Shown here: in pieces, positions 40,561-47,925 of the stretch
Layout of the letters: the number at the start of each line of letters is the position of its first letter
Numbering within the stretch: position 1 is the first letter of the stretch
NCBI GenBank assembly: GCA_017480115.1
Contig: JAFVBH010000031.1
Coordinates: forward strand, 1 to 47,925
Length of the DNA: 47,925 nucleotides
Source: Clostridia bacterium
GTDB taxonomy: Bacteria; Bacillota; Clostridia; Oscillospirales; Acutalibacteraceae
Reading direction: 5' to 3'
Notes under the pieces: generated by a model
The model's input: only the letters and a program-made list of their open reading frames with translations
What the model was told of the DNA's origin: nothing
The model's database searches: none
Program-made: the position numbers and the translations under genes

Positions 40561-42554
40561 TGTATGCCATCTATGATGCCGACGGAAATTTAATTTATCA
40601 CCCTGTTATGGCTGAATACGGGTACTGTCTGACCGCGGCGCAGTTATCCGGTGAGCTGAATAAGGCAGGCAGCTTGAAGATTACGATCCCGCCGGTCAAT
40701 CCCATGTATGACAGGCTGAAAAAACTGACGTCCGAAGTTGTCGTTAAACAGGACGACACGGAAATATGGCGCGGCAGGGTGCTGTATAACGATCAGGATT
40801 TTAACAATTGCCGATCGATTTTCTGCGAGGGGCAATTGGCATATCTGAACGACGCCGTAATTCGTCCGTATACCTACAAGGGCGATCTTCGGGGGCTTTT
40901 GCAAAAATATATCGACGCATATAACGAGCAAACGGCGCATGAACCGTGGAAACGGTTTACGCTCGGCACGGTTGACGTGCCCGGCACGGCGGATACCAAA
41001 AGCGTCGATTATGCGTCGGTATGGAATGAGATCAATAATCAGCTGCTTGCTAAATTCGGCGGATATATCAAAATCCGCAGGGAGAACGACAAGAGCTACG
41101 TGGATTACACCGCCGCGTCGGGGAATGCCGACGCCCAGCCGATTCAATTCGGAAACAATCTGCTTGATCTTACAGAGCATATTTCCGCAGAGGATATTTT
41201 TACCGTTCTGATTCCCTTAGGTAAGGATCAGGGCGAAGAAAAAGGCAGATTGACGATCTCATCGGTCAACGGCGGTAAAGATTATCTTGTCAATACTGCC
41301 GCCGTAAACGTATTCGGATATATTTGGCGTACGGAGGTTTTCGGTGATATAGAGGATCCCACGGCGTTGAAACAGAAGGGCGAAACATTCCTTACAAGCG
41401 GCGGCGCGCTTACCGATACAATTGAGCTGCGCGCTGTTGACCTTTCCGATATGGGAATCGATACCGACCGCATTCAACTGGGCAACTCCAATCCCGTCAT
41501 TTCCGTTCCCCACGGAGTAAACAGTTCTTATGTCTGCGTCAAGTTTGAACGTAATCTGTTGGATTCCTCTGCATCGGTCTTTACCTACGGCGCCACGCTG
41601 CAGGCAATGACCGACCTGCAATTGCAAAATATAAAACAGGCGCAGGCAACCGCCAATCAGGTAATTGATGTTACCCGCACTGCCAACGCCGCCATCAGTA
41701 CGGCAAACGCCGCGGCAAGTACCGCGACCGCAGCCGCCGGAAATGCGGAAGTTGCGGTGCAAACCGCGAATACGGCGTCTGTACAAGCGGGCGCTGCGGT
41801 AGACGCCGCCAATAAAGCGGTAAATGCCGTTAATGTGGCCACCGGCGCGGTCGATGCCGCGGAAGCGGCGGCGCAGGCAGCGCAAACCGCCTTGCAGGAG
41901 GCGTCCGATAAATTTGCCCTGAAAACAACCGTGGACGCCCTGAACGAAACCGTTGCCAATAAACAAAACGCTTTAGGGTTTACGCCTGTGCAGCAGGGCG
42001 GCGGCGCCGATATGGCGGGAAACAAAATATATATCGGCTGGTCGGGTACGCAATTGAAAGCGCAGGTCGATGTTACGCCCATTGGCGAGATCGTTACTAC
42101 CGGCGCGGCTAACGGCGTGATATTACCTGTCGCTAAGGGCGGTACTGGGGCGTCGGACGCCGCAACCGGGTTAAAGAATCTTCAGCAGCGCGTAAATGTT
42201 GACAGCGGATTTTTTACCGTGATCGACAGCTGCGGCAGCGTTTCCCCGACGTTGGATAAGTTCGGAAAGCATATCGTCGGTTGCCTGCGTATGACGATCA
42301 CCGCCAAGACGACGGACATCGAACACGAATACCTGCGGATCACGGACGTCGCCAACCACGCGCCGCTCCGCTCGTATGATAATTATTTCCCTTGCTATGT
42401 GATGAACGGGGACTATAATTCCGGGTGCGGGCTTGTAGTGATGGCAATTATTAATAAATCCGGTTCCCGTAACGGCGTTTTGCGTATTCGCGGTTCTCAA
42501 TTAATCGCCGCCGGTTCCCGGGTGGTGATCCCGTTATCATACTATACCGCGTGA
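40560..42554 (+). CDS. Tail-associated protein (Tal / Siphovirus ReqiPepy6-type gp37) with fibre-like C-terminus
   Basis: 664 residues from ATG 40560 (GGGGG ribosome site). Residues 1-350 form the gp27-like baseplate ring fold (SLKITIPPVNPMYDRLKKLT, ISAEDIFTVLIPLGKDQGEE). Residues ~365-460 are an Ala/Thr-rich coiled coil. The end carries tail-fibre motifs (KQNALGFTPVQQGGGADM, LPVAKGGTGASDAATGLKNL). It forms the tail-tip trimer. No peptidoglycan hydrolase motif was identified. Confidence 0.88.
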   Translation: MYAIYDADGNLIYHPVMAEYGYCLTAAQLSGELNKAGSLKITIPPVNPMYDRLKKLTSEVVVKQDDTEIWRGRVLYNDQDFNNCRSIFCEGQLAYLNDAVIRPYTYKGDLRGLLQKYIDAYNEQTAHEPWKRFTLGTVDVPGTADTKSVDYASVWNEINNQLLAKFGGYIKIRRENDKSYVDYTAASGNADAQPIQFGNNLLDLTEHISAEDIFTVLIPLGKDQGEEKGRLTISSVNGGKDYLVNTAAVNVFGYIWRTEVFGDIEDPTALKQKGETFLTSGGALTDTIELRAVDLSDMGIDTDRIQLGNSNPVISVPHGVNSSYVCVKFERNLLDSSASVFTYGATLQAMTDLQLQNIKQAQATANQVIDVTRTANAAISTANAAASTATAAAGNAEVAVQTANTASVQAGAAVDAANKAVNAVNVATGAVDAAEAAAQAAQTALQEASDKFALKTTVDALNETVANKQNALGFTPVQQGGGADMAGNKIYIGWSGTQLKAQVDVTPIGEIVTTGAANGVILPVAKGGTGASDAATGLKNLQQRVNVDSGFFTVIDSCGSVSPTLDKFGKHIVGCLRMTITAKTTDIEHEYLRITDVANHAPLRSYDNYFPCYVMNGDYNSGCGLVVMAIINKSGSRNGVLRIRGSQLIAAGSRVVIPLSYYTA

Positions 42555-42569
42555 AAAAAGGAGGAGCTT

Positions 42570-44849
42570 ATGGCAGCAATTACTACGTATTTAAATAACA
42601 TTCTTTCCGCCCGTTACGGAAAAGATGTCAGACAGTCAATTCATGATGCGATCAAGCAGTGTTATACTGACGGAAAAGCCGGACCGATCGACGCCGAGAC
42701 CGAACAGCGTTTACAGACCGACGAAACGAATATCAGCGACGCGCTGTCGAGATTGGCAGGGATAGAAACCGTACTGCGGGAAATGGAGTCGGAGGTATAT
42801 AATGTGTCCGACGACTTCGGCGCTTTTCACGATGGCAAAACGGATGACGGCGATGTGCTGCAAAATGCGTTGGACGCATGCAGGCAGCATGGAGGCGTTT
42901 TATTTTTTCCTGCCGGCTTTTATGTCAGCAATCACAATTTAACCTTTTATTCCAATACTGTACTGCTCTTTGCGCCGGGCGCGGTGTTGACCTTCGGCGA
43001 GGAAAAGCGTTCGCAGTTTCTGCTTGTCAGCAGCGCCGACAGTTCGGTTACCGCTTATAACGGTGTACAGAATGTATATGTAATCGGCGCGACCTTTGAT
43101 CTTGCGGGACGGCGCGGCACCGGCGTTGGAGTCGGTCACGCAAATAACGTACATTTTATCAATTGCAAATGGAGAAACGCCCGTACAACCACGGCGGCAG
43201 AGGGTAACAGCGCGTCGGGCTCCGGACACTATATTGAGTTTAACGCCTGTGCAAACAGCGGTTTGCATGGCTGTGTGTTTGAGGAAATGGACGCATGGTC
43301 CTATGGTTGCGAATACGTCAATGTAGATGGCGCCGAAGGAAGCTCCTACCGCTCTAACTATAACTACGACGGCACCGGGGTTTCTGATTTGACGATTGAG
43401 GACTGTACGTTCTACAGCCGTTCCGCGCCGGTAGCCAGTACCCGTGCGCTGCCGGAAGCAATCGGCACCCATGCGGATTATCCGAATCACGGCGCCGCCG
43501 ATGTGAATATCCATAATAACTCCAATATTGTAATCAAGAACAACCGCTTTATCGGGAACTGGCATCCCGAACGGGCGGCGATCTATTTCAGCGGCGGTAC
43601 CGGTTATGATATTCACGGCAATATATTTATCGGCAGCGACCGACGTTCTTCTGCGGTGGAGCTGTGGAATGCCACCGGCTCGAATACTATCCGGGATAAC
43701 CATTTGTTTTTCTATACCGGTTCTCCGTTTAAGATTGCAGCCTCATCAACCGCAAGAGTGGAAAATAACTTTATGCATACGGACGCAGCCGCAGCAGGAG
43801 AGCCGGACAGCGTCGCAGCCGGCGACAGCTTTACATCGGCGGCAGTCGGTAACAACCGGCATTTGATCGCACTGGTGGATCATGAGAATAATCGGGCGTC
43901 GGCGGCGCTGCTGCTGAATAACGGCAGGACACTGAACGGCGGCGGGATTCTCGAAAAAAAAGAGACTGACGGCAGCTATACACAGATCACGACGCGTGTG
44001 CGCGGCGAGATCGTAGCAGGCAAAATTACTGCTTCCTGTGTGGATCGCATGATGCATAACGATGATGGCGGCAGCGCCATCGCGCATAGTGAGTTATACG
44101 GCTCTCATGTAACGGAGTTCCTACCGTTTGATAAGAACCTTGCGCTTTTGTGGTCCGGCGAATGGAATCAAGGAAAAATCACAGTCCCCAATATTGGCAT
44201 GTATCGCTATTTGGTGATTGATTTTTTGATCGGCAGCACCGCATGCAGCGGTTTTGCAGTCTGTAGTGACGATGTGCTGTGCGGCGGCGGGATCGGCGTA
44301 AAAACAGACGCGGACAGTACGCTGACGATCGCAATATACGCAACCGTCAGCGGCGAGACGTTAACCCTGAATGATTGCCAGCGACTGTTTCATAATCGTC
44401 GGGACGTAATTGACGGCGGCACGGCGGAAACAAATCCCCATTCCGCAATCAATACCGCAGATAATGCCGTAACCATCACAAAGATTTACGGCGTTGCGGA
44501 TACCGGCGATTTGTTACTTTCCTCTGCGCTGGCGCAGGATACGGCCGCATCGATATCGCATATAGGTAAGTACCGCGCTTTTCTTGCTGAATTTAGCGGC
44601 GGGGGGACTTCGGTGGTCGGCTTGGTGGGCAGTTATAACGGGTATCTGCTGGGCGGCGGAATCGGCGCCGCTGCAGACGAAGTCTATAAACATAGAATCA
44701 CATCTATGACAGGGACATTATCCGGCAACACGCTGACGCTGAATCATGCGCAACGGTTATTTCATAATCCCATGGGGTTGGAAAATAACAACGGAAAGCA
44801 TTCAGTATTCTATGCTGCAAATCTGATCCGTCTGTATGGGCTGACGTAA
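42570..44849 (+). CDS. Tailspike with right-handed beta-helix (pectate-lyase-like)
   Basis: 759 residues. Residues 1-70 are the baseplate-attachment segment (YLNNILSARYGKDVRQSIHD). From ~75 a pectate-lyase-3-type start follows (DDFGAFHDGKTDDGDVLQNA), then beta-helix rungs (NVHFINCKWRNART, LTIEDCTFYSR, NIVIKNNRFIGNW, TIRDNHLFFYTG). The last ~240 residues hold two related repeats, each running from NIG/HIGKYR through GGGIG to LTLN-x-x-QRLFHN. It probably binds or degrades a surface polysaccharide. Confidence 0.88.
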   Translation: MAAITTYLNNILSARYGKDVRQSIHDAIKQCYTDGKAGPIDAETEQRLQTDETNISDALSRLAGIETVLREMESEVYNVSDDFGAFHDGKTDDGDVLQNALDACRQHGGVLFFPAGFYVSNHNLTFYSNTVLLFAPGAVLTFGEEKRSQFLLVSSADSSVTAYNGVQNVYVIGATFDLAGRRGTGVGVGHANNVHFINCKWRNARTTTAAEGNSASGSGHYIEFNACANSGLHGCVFEEMDAWSYGCEYVNVDGAEGSSYRSNYNYDGTGVSDLTIEDCTFYSRSAPVASTRALPEAIGTHADYPNHGAADVNIHNNSNIVIKNNRFIGNWHPERAAIYFSGGTGYDIHGNIFIGSDRRSSAVELWNATGSNTIRDNHLFFYTGSPFKIAASSTARVENNFMHTDAAAAGEPDSVAAGDSFTSAAVGNNRHLIALVDHENNRASAALLLNNGRTLNGGGILEKKETDGSYTQITTRVRGEIVAGKITASCVDRMMHNDDGGSAIAHSELYGSHVTEFLPFDKNLALLWSGEWNQGKITVPNIGMYRYLVIDFLIGSTACSGFAVCSDDVLCGGGIGVKTDADSTLTIAIYATVSGETLTLNDCQRLFHNRRDVIDGGTAETNPHSAINTADNAVTITKIYGVADTGDLLLSSALAQDTAASISHIGKYRAFLAEFSGGGTSVVGLVGSYNGYLLGGGIGAAADEVYKHRITSMTGTLSGNTLTLNHAQRLFHNPMGLENNNGKHSVFYAANLIRLYGLT

Positions 44850-44860
44850 GGAGGGGACAT

Positions 44861-45199
44861 ATGAGCTGCTGCAATGCCAATGAAGTAATCATAGCCGGGG
44901 ATGATCGTTGTTTTTATGTGGAGTTTACCAATGATGACGCGCCCGGCGAAGCCGTTTTGTCTGACGGCGATACCGTGCAAGCGGTTATACATGTTGCTGA
45001 GCTGAAAATCATTTTAAACGGTGAAATCAGCGGCGATACAGCTGCTTTTTATCTTTCCGAAGAACAAACCCGACAATTGGGCGCGTATGAATATGAACAT
45101 GTTTATTTATGTGTACATATCTATTGGGATAATGGCGGACGCTATACGGCAATTAAAGATATGACGCTACGCATTGAGAGGTGCCATTATGATCGATAA
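44861..45199 (+). CDS. Baseplate-associated protein, unknown function
   Basis: 112 residues, beta-rich (EVIIAGDDRCFYVEFTNDD, VQAVIHVAELKIILNGEISG). It resembles small adaptor proteins lying between tailspike and appendage genes. Overlaps the next gene by 11 bases. Confidence 0.75.
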   Translation: MSCCNANEVIIAGDDRCFYVEFTNDDAPGEAVLSDGDTVQAVIHVAELKIILNGEISGDTAAFYLSEEQTRQLGAYEYEHVYLCVHIYWDNGGRYTAIKDMTLRIERCHYDR

Positions 45200-45431
45200 A
45201 AAACACATCACCGCGTCGGTGTCCGTCAGTAAACGCATCACCGCGACCGCCTACCGCGCGACAAAGGACGGCGGCGCGCCTTACGAGGGTGCATATGCGA
45301 TTTTTCCCGCGTTTGAATCGCAGACCTTGCCGACCAAGGGCAAATCCATGACGGACGATGTGACCGTCGAGGCAATCAAAATCAGCCGGACAACCAACGC
45401 GTCCGGCGGCAAAACAGTTTACATAGGATAG
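45189..45431 (+). CDS. Tail appendage protein, short
   Basis: 80 residues from ATG 45189 (GAGAGGTG). Contains PAFESQTLPTKGKSMTDDVT and ends SGGKTVYIG, the same ending style as the next protein (GGKTVTIG). Part of the mosaic appendage cluster. Confidence 0.75.
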   Translation: MIDKKHITASVSVSKRITATAYRATKDGGAPYEGAYAIFPAFESQTLPTKGKSMTDDVTVEAIKISRTTNASGGKTVYIG

Positions 45432-45442
45432 GAGATTTTTTT

Positions 45443-46036
45443 ATGGCAGAAGAATACAACAGCAAAGTCGTATTGAAAGACGGCACGGTCTTAATGGACT
45501 TGACCGCCGACACCATCACCGCCGACAAACTGGCGCAGGGCGTGACCGCGCATGATAAATCCGGCGCGCCCATCACCGGTACGAATACGTTTGACAGCGA
45601 CACGTCGGACGATACCGCAGCCGTCGGCGAGATTCTGAGCGGCAAGACCGCCCATGCGCGCGGCGTGCAGCTGACGGGCACCATGCCCAACAACGGCGGC
45701 GTAAACGGTGAGATCACGACCAAGGAGCAGGAGCTGACGATCCCGCAGGGCTACCACGACGGCAGCGGCAAGGCGTATATCGCGGAAGCGGAACAGGCGA
45801 AGATCATTCCCGCCAATATCCGGCAGGGCGTGACCGTCCTCGGCGTGGAGGGCGAGATGTCCGGCTCTGAGGACGTCAACGCGCAGGCGAAGAACGTAGC
45901 GCCCACGTTTGCCGAACAGTCCATCACCCCCGATACCGACGACGGCTACAATTATCTGTCGGCGGTCACAGTCGCCGCGATCCCCGTGACCTATACGGAC
46001 AACGCGGCAGGCGGGAAAACCGTCACTATTGGGTGA
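45443..46036 (+). CDS. Tail appendage / fibre-like protein
   Basis: 197 residues. The N-terminal module (KVVLKDGTVLMDLTADTITA, then GVTAHDKSGAPITGT) is repeated in the next gene. The middle has ELTIPQGYHDGSGKAYIAEA, IRQGVTVLGVEG, and the C-terminal AVTVAAIPVTYTDNAAGGKT. These are common receptor-binding or decoration modules in phages of gut Firmicutes; ligand unknown. Confidence 0.82.
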   Translation: MAEEYNSKVVLKDGTVLMDLTADTITADKLAQGVTAHDKSGAPITGTNTFDSDTSDDTAAVGEILSGKTAHARGVQLTGTMPNNGGVNGEITTKEQELTIPQGYHDGSGKAYIAEAEQAKIIPANIRQGVTVLGVEGEMSGSEDVNAQAKNVAPTFAEQSITPDTDDGYNYLSAVTVAAIPVTYTDNAAGGKTVTIG

Positions 46037-46040
46037 TTCT

Positions 46041-46724
46041 ATGGACAACGGAAAAATCCAACTGCGGGACGGCGCGACCCTGATCGATCTGACAGGCGAT
46101 ACCGTCACCCCCGCAAAATTGGCAAAGGGCGTCACCGCCCATGACGCCAAAGGCGATCCCATCACCGGCACCATGGACGGCGGCGGGGCTGATCCTGTGC
46201 TGGACGTGCTGTCGCCGATCACGCCAACGGAAACGATGCAGACGTTTGACACGGAGAACGACGGCTTTGCATCGCCGATCACAGTGAATCCGATCCCCGA
46301 TGCATACATCATTCCGACGGGGGAATTGACGGTAACGGAAAACGGCACGGTTGATATGGCGGCGTATGCGGCATTGCAGGTGGATACGCTGAAAATCGCA
46401 ACGGGCACATTTACGAATACATCGGCGGTATATACGCAGCGATTTCATACGGGATTTGCCCCCAAGCTGTTTTATCTAATTGTCTCGGAGCGTTCGGATA
46501 CCAACAGCAGCTCAAGCTATATTGCGTTTTCCTGTTACTGTGATTCTGTACAGGAGCAGGACGGAAACGCCTACGCTTATTCTTGGACAACGTCATCCAG
46601 CAGTACATGCGGAGCAAGTCAGTATTCTTATGACGCATCAACAGGGGATTTTGTTTGGAATGACACCACTAAAAATTACCCGTTGTTCTCGAAAAAAGAA
46701 TACACATGGATCGCAGTTGAATAA
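46041..46724 (+). CDS. Tail appendage protein with C-terminal receptor-like domain
   Basis: 227 residues from ATG 46041; TTG 46029 is an alternative overlapping the upstream stop. The N-terminal module (IQLRDGATLIDLTGDTVTP, GVTAHDAKGDPITGTMD) matches the preceding protein. A short beta module follows, and a C-terminal domain (from GTFTNTSAVYTQRFHTGFAP to KKEYTWIAVE) is homologous to that of the next gene. Confidence 0.82.
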   Translation: MDNGKIQLRDGATLIDLTGDTVTPAKLAKGVTAHDAKGDPITGTMDGGGADPVLDVLSPITPTETMQTFDTENDGFASPITVNPIPDAYIIPTGELTVTENGTVDMAAYAALQVDTLKIATGTFTNTSAVYTQRFHTGFAPKLFYLIVSERSDTNSSSSYIAFSCYCDSVQEQDGNAYAYSWTTSSSSTCGASQYSYDASTGDFVWNDTTKNYPLFSKKEYTWIAVE

Positions 46725-46739
46725 AAGGAGGCGGTAAGC

Positions 46740-47249
46740 ATGAGCAGTATGATTGCGCTGCCGACGGTAATTCCGGCAAAAGCGACACAAACATTTGCCG
46801 ATGGGAATTACGCAGTGCCTGTTACAGTGGCGGCGATCCCGGACGGCTATATCAAGCCAAGCGGTATACTCGCTGTCAATGAGGACGGAAATTTTGACGT
46901 CAAAAAATTCGCCAACGCTGCAGTTCGCGTTGGACGTAAATTTCAGCAAGGAAGTTTTACATTAACCTCCGGCGTCAGAAGTTATAACTTTTATATCGAT
47001 TTTGAACCGGCTGTATTTTGTTTGATAGAAACAAAATATTCCACAAATACTACGTACAGGGTTTTGGGTTCCCTTTGGACGAAAGGACCGGCAAAGACGT
47101 TGTATTATAATGCCACTTGCTCATATAATGCTGACGGCGAGTATTCTTATGATACGGGAAATAAGATTCTCACATGGCGTGGAATCAATGACGGCGATAG
47201 ACCGGCACTAGGAAGAAGCATGACCTACAAATGGTTCGCCATCGCATAA
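46740..47249 (+). CDS. Tail appendage protein, receptor-like
   Basis: 169 residues. ATQTFADGNYAVPVTVAAIP, then DGYIKPSG, forms the N-terminal module. The C-terminal domain runs from GSFTLTSGVRSYNFYIDFEP to MTYKWFAIA and parallels the preceding protein at the same positions with low identity, as expected of fast-evolving receptor-binding domains. GGAGG ribosome site. Confidence 0.82.
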   Translation: MSSMIALPTVIPAKATQTFADGNYAVPVTVAAIPDGYIKPSGILAVNEDGNFDVKKFANAAVRVGRKFQQGSFTLTSGVRSYNFYIDFEPAVFCLIETKYSTNTTYRVLGSLWTKGPAKTLYYNATCSYNADGEYSYDTGNKILTWRGINDGDRPALGRSMTYKWFAIA

Positions 47250-47262
47250 GGGGTGATAATGA

Positions 47263-47553
47263 ATGAAAATGTATTATTACAAAATGCCCGACGGCATCTG
47301 CTCCAATTCCGTCCCCATCACGGCAGACGGATACGAGGAGATCACCGAAGCGGGATACAACGCGCTTGCCGCCGAAATCGCGGCACAGGCGGCGCAGGAA
47401 GCAGAAGCAGCGATAACCGCCGAACAGTCCAAGGACGATGAGATCGCGGCGTTAAAGGCGCAGCTGGCGGCGCTGCAGCAGGAAAACGCAGCATTGCAAA
47501 CGTCGCAGCAACGGCTGACCGCGCAGCTGAATGCAAACGGCGCAATAATTTAA
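47263..47553 (+). CDS. Small coiled-coil protein at the end of the tail cluster
   Basis: 96 residues. The N-terminus (MKMYYYKMPDGICSNSVPIT) resembles short tail-associated proteins; residues ~30-90 are an Ala/Gln/Glu-rich coiled coil (AALKAQLAALQQENAALQ). GGGGTGA ribosome site. Hairpin AACCCGTCC/GGACGGGTT follows at its stop codon. Confidence 0.8.
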   Translation: MKMYYYKMPDGICSNSVPITADGYEEITEAGYNALAAEIAAQAAQEAEAAITAEQSKDDEIAALKAQLAALQQENAALQTSQQRLTAQLNANGAII

Positions 47554-47588
47554 ACCCGTCCCGAGATATTGGACGGGTTCGACAGATA

Positions 47589-47617
47589 TTGACAGATACT
47601 TGAAAATACGGTAAAAT
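47589..47617 (+). promoter_or_regulatory. Promoter of the toxin-like RNA, copy 2
   Basis: TTGACA (47589-47594), 17 bases, TAAAAT (47612-47617), identical in layout to copy 1. Confidence 0.8.
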
Positions 47618-47696
47618 ACATACGATGTAGCCGAGAGGCGGCAGTATGGCGGCGTTTTAGTTGCTCACCCCATCTTTTATCGAGGGGGTGATAAGA

Positions 47697-47768
47697 ATGC
47701 AAGAGATCATTCTACTTATCATTCTTCTTGTAGCTCTATGTGAGGTTATCAAGGCAATAAAAAATTGA
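47697..47768 (+). CDS. Hydrophobic toxin-like peptide (23 aa), copy 2
   Basis: The peptide MQEIILLIILLVALCEVIKA plus IKN. The ribosome site GAGGGGGTG is masked by CACCCC (47666-47671). Most codon differences from copy 1 are silent, so the amino-acid sequence is under selection. Single-helix hydrophobic peptides of this size act at the membrane in known type I systems; activity here is inferred. Confidence 0.7.
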   Translation: MQEIILLIILLVALCEVIKAIKN

Positions 47769-47844
47769 CCGTCCACCTGCTTAGTCTCAGCGGACGGTCA
47801 TCGACCAAAAGTGAGTGACTAGCCGCTTTACCCGGTTGCCCCTC
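47757..47844 (-). ncRNA. Predicted converging antitoxin RNA, copy 2
   Basis: Leftward promoter TTGACA (47879-47874), 17 bases, AATAAT (47856-47851). The RNA would start near 47844 and end after the eight-base stem GACCGTCC/GGACGGTC (47767-47799) at a U-rich run. It would carry complements of the TAGCCG and GTTGCYC repeats of the toxin leader. Confidence 0.6.
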
Positions 47845-47925
47845 GACTACATTATTTCATATTTTCATCTGTTTGTCAAGTGTCTGCCGATCGGCAGGCA
47901 TTTTTTGTTTATAAATTTTTAAGAA

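Larger units (their letters stand above)
47577..47925. other. par-like type I toxin-antitoxin cassette, prophage copy
   Basis: Second copy of the unit at 8613-8950, in the same orientation, matching from TTCGACAGATATTGACAGA on the left to past the rightward hairpin on the right (CTGCCGATCGGCAG then TTTTTTG). Conserved parts include both promoters, the masking hairpin, the 23-codon ORF, the shared hairpin, and the TAGCCG and GTTGCYC repeats (47628, 47660 and 47820, 47835). The stem differs in sequence but still pairs (GACCGTCC/GGACGGTC). It lies right after the tail genes and probably within the prophage. Confidence 0.72.

Noticed and set aside
41259..42082. Minus-strand frames of 235 and 141 codons opposite the Tal gene
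   Set aside because: They mirror the alanine-rich coiled coil of Tal; GC-rich repeats keep antisense frames open.

Overview
The window reads as a chromosome segment of a Gram-positive Clostridia bacterium, probably of the Oscillospiraceae/Ruminococcaceae. The basis is the mid-range GC content, strong AGGAGG-type ribosome binding sites, canonical TTGACA/TATAAT promoters, a dockerin-bearing secreted protease, and the affinities of the phage proteins. The genus cannot be fixed from the sequence alone. About 13.5 kb of host chromosome is followed by at least 34 kb of a temperate tailed phage that runs off the right edge.

Host part (1-13567). A secreted repeat-type protein (minus strand) diverges from a VanY-type D,D-carboxypeptidase. 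Next come a membrane-anchored toroid-like protein, a flavin-reductase-like protein, a decayed lipoprotein-like gene, a solitary 5S rRNA with its own promoter and terminator, the ribosomal pair rplM-rpsI and a YczE-type membrane protein. A small unit encoding two paralogous amphipathic peptides follows. Then comes a ~335-bp cassette with converging transcripts, organised like the par/Fst type I toxin-antitoxin locus. A tRNA methyltransferase, rsmI and a small membrane protein form an operon facing a secreted trypsin-like protease with an N-terminal dockerin. Intergenic spaces hold several palindromic dispersed repeats.

Prophage (from ~13568). The left boundary is the 3' half of a tRNA-Lys(UUU) gene, next to a leftward tyrosine integrase. 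The complete tRNA should therefore lie at the other end, outside the window. The lysogeny side (minus strand) holds int, hicB, hicA, an unknown protein, a DEDDh exonuclease-BRCT protein and the repressor. The repressor diverges from a Cro-like gene across a region with CGTCCCA operators. Rightward early genes are mostly small and tightly overlapped. They include an excisionase-like protein, a DNA methyltransferase, a PAPS-reductase-family protein, a serine recombinase, a YopX-family protein, zinc-ribbon proteins, an HUH (rolling-circle type) replication protein, a RusA resolvase and a sigma-like late regulator. No DnaC/DnaB/DnaD-type replication gene is visible.

Late genes follow the standard HK97-like siphovirus order: HNH nuclease, TerS, TerL, portal, prohead protease, capsid, head-tail connectors, tail tube, tail chaperones joined by a -1 frameshift on nine A residues, tape measure, Dit, Tal, a beta-helix tailspike, and a run of mosaic tail-appendage proteins. 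At 47577-47925 a second copy of the par-like cassette closes the window. The two copies share promoters, folds and peptide sequence, although most codons differ. Lysis genes and the right attachment site are not in view.
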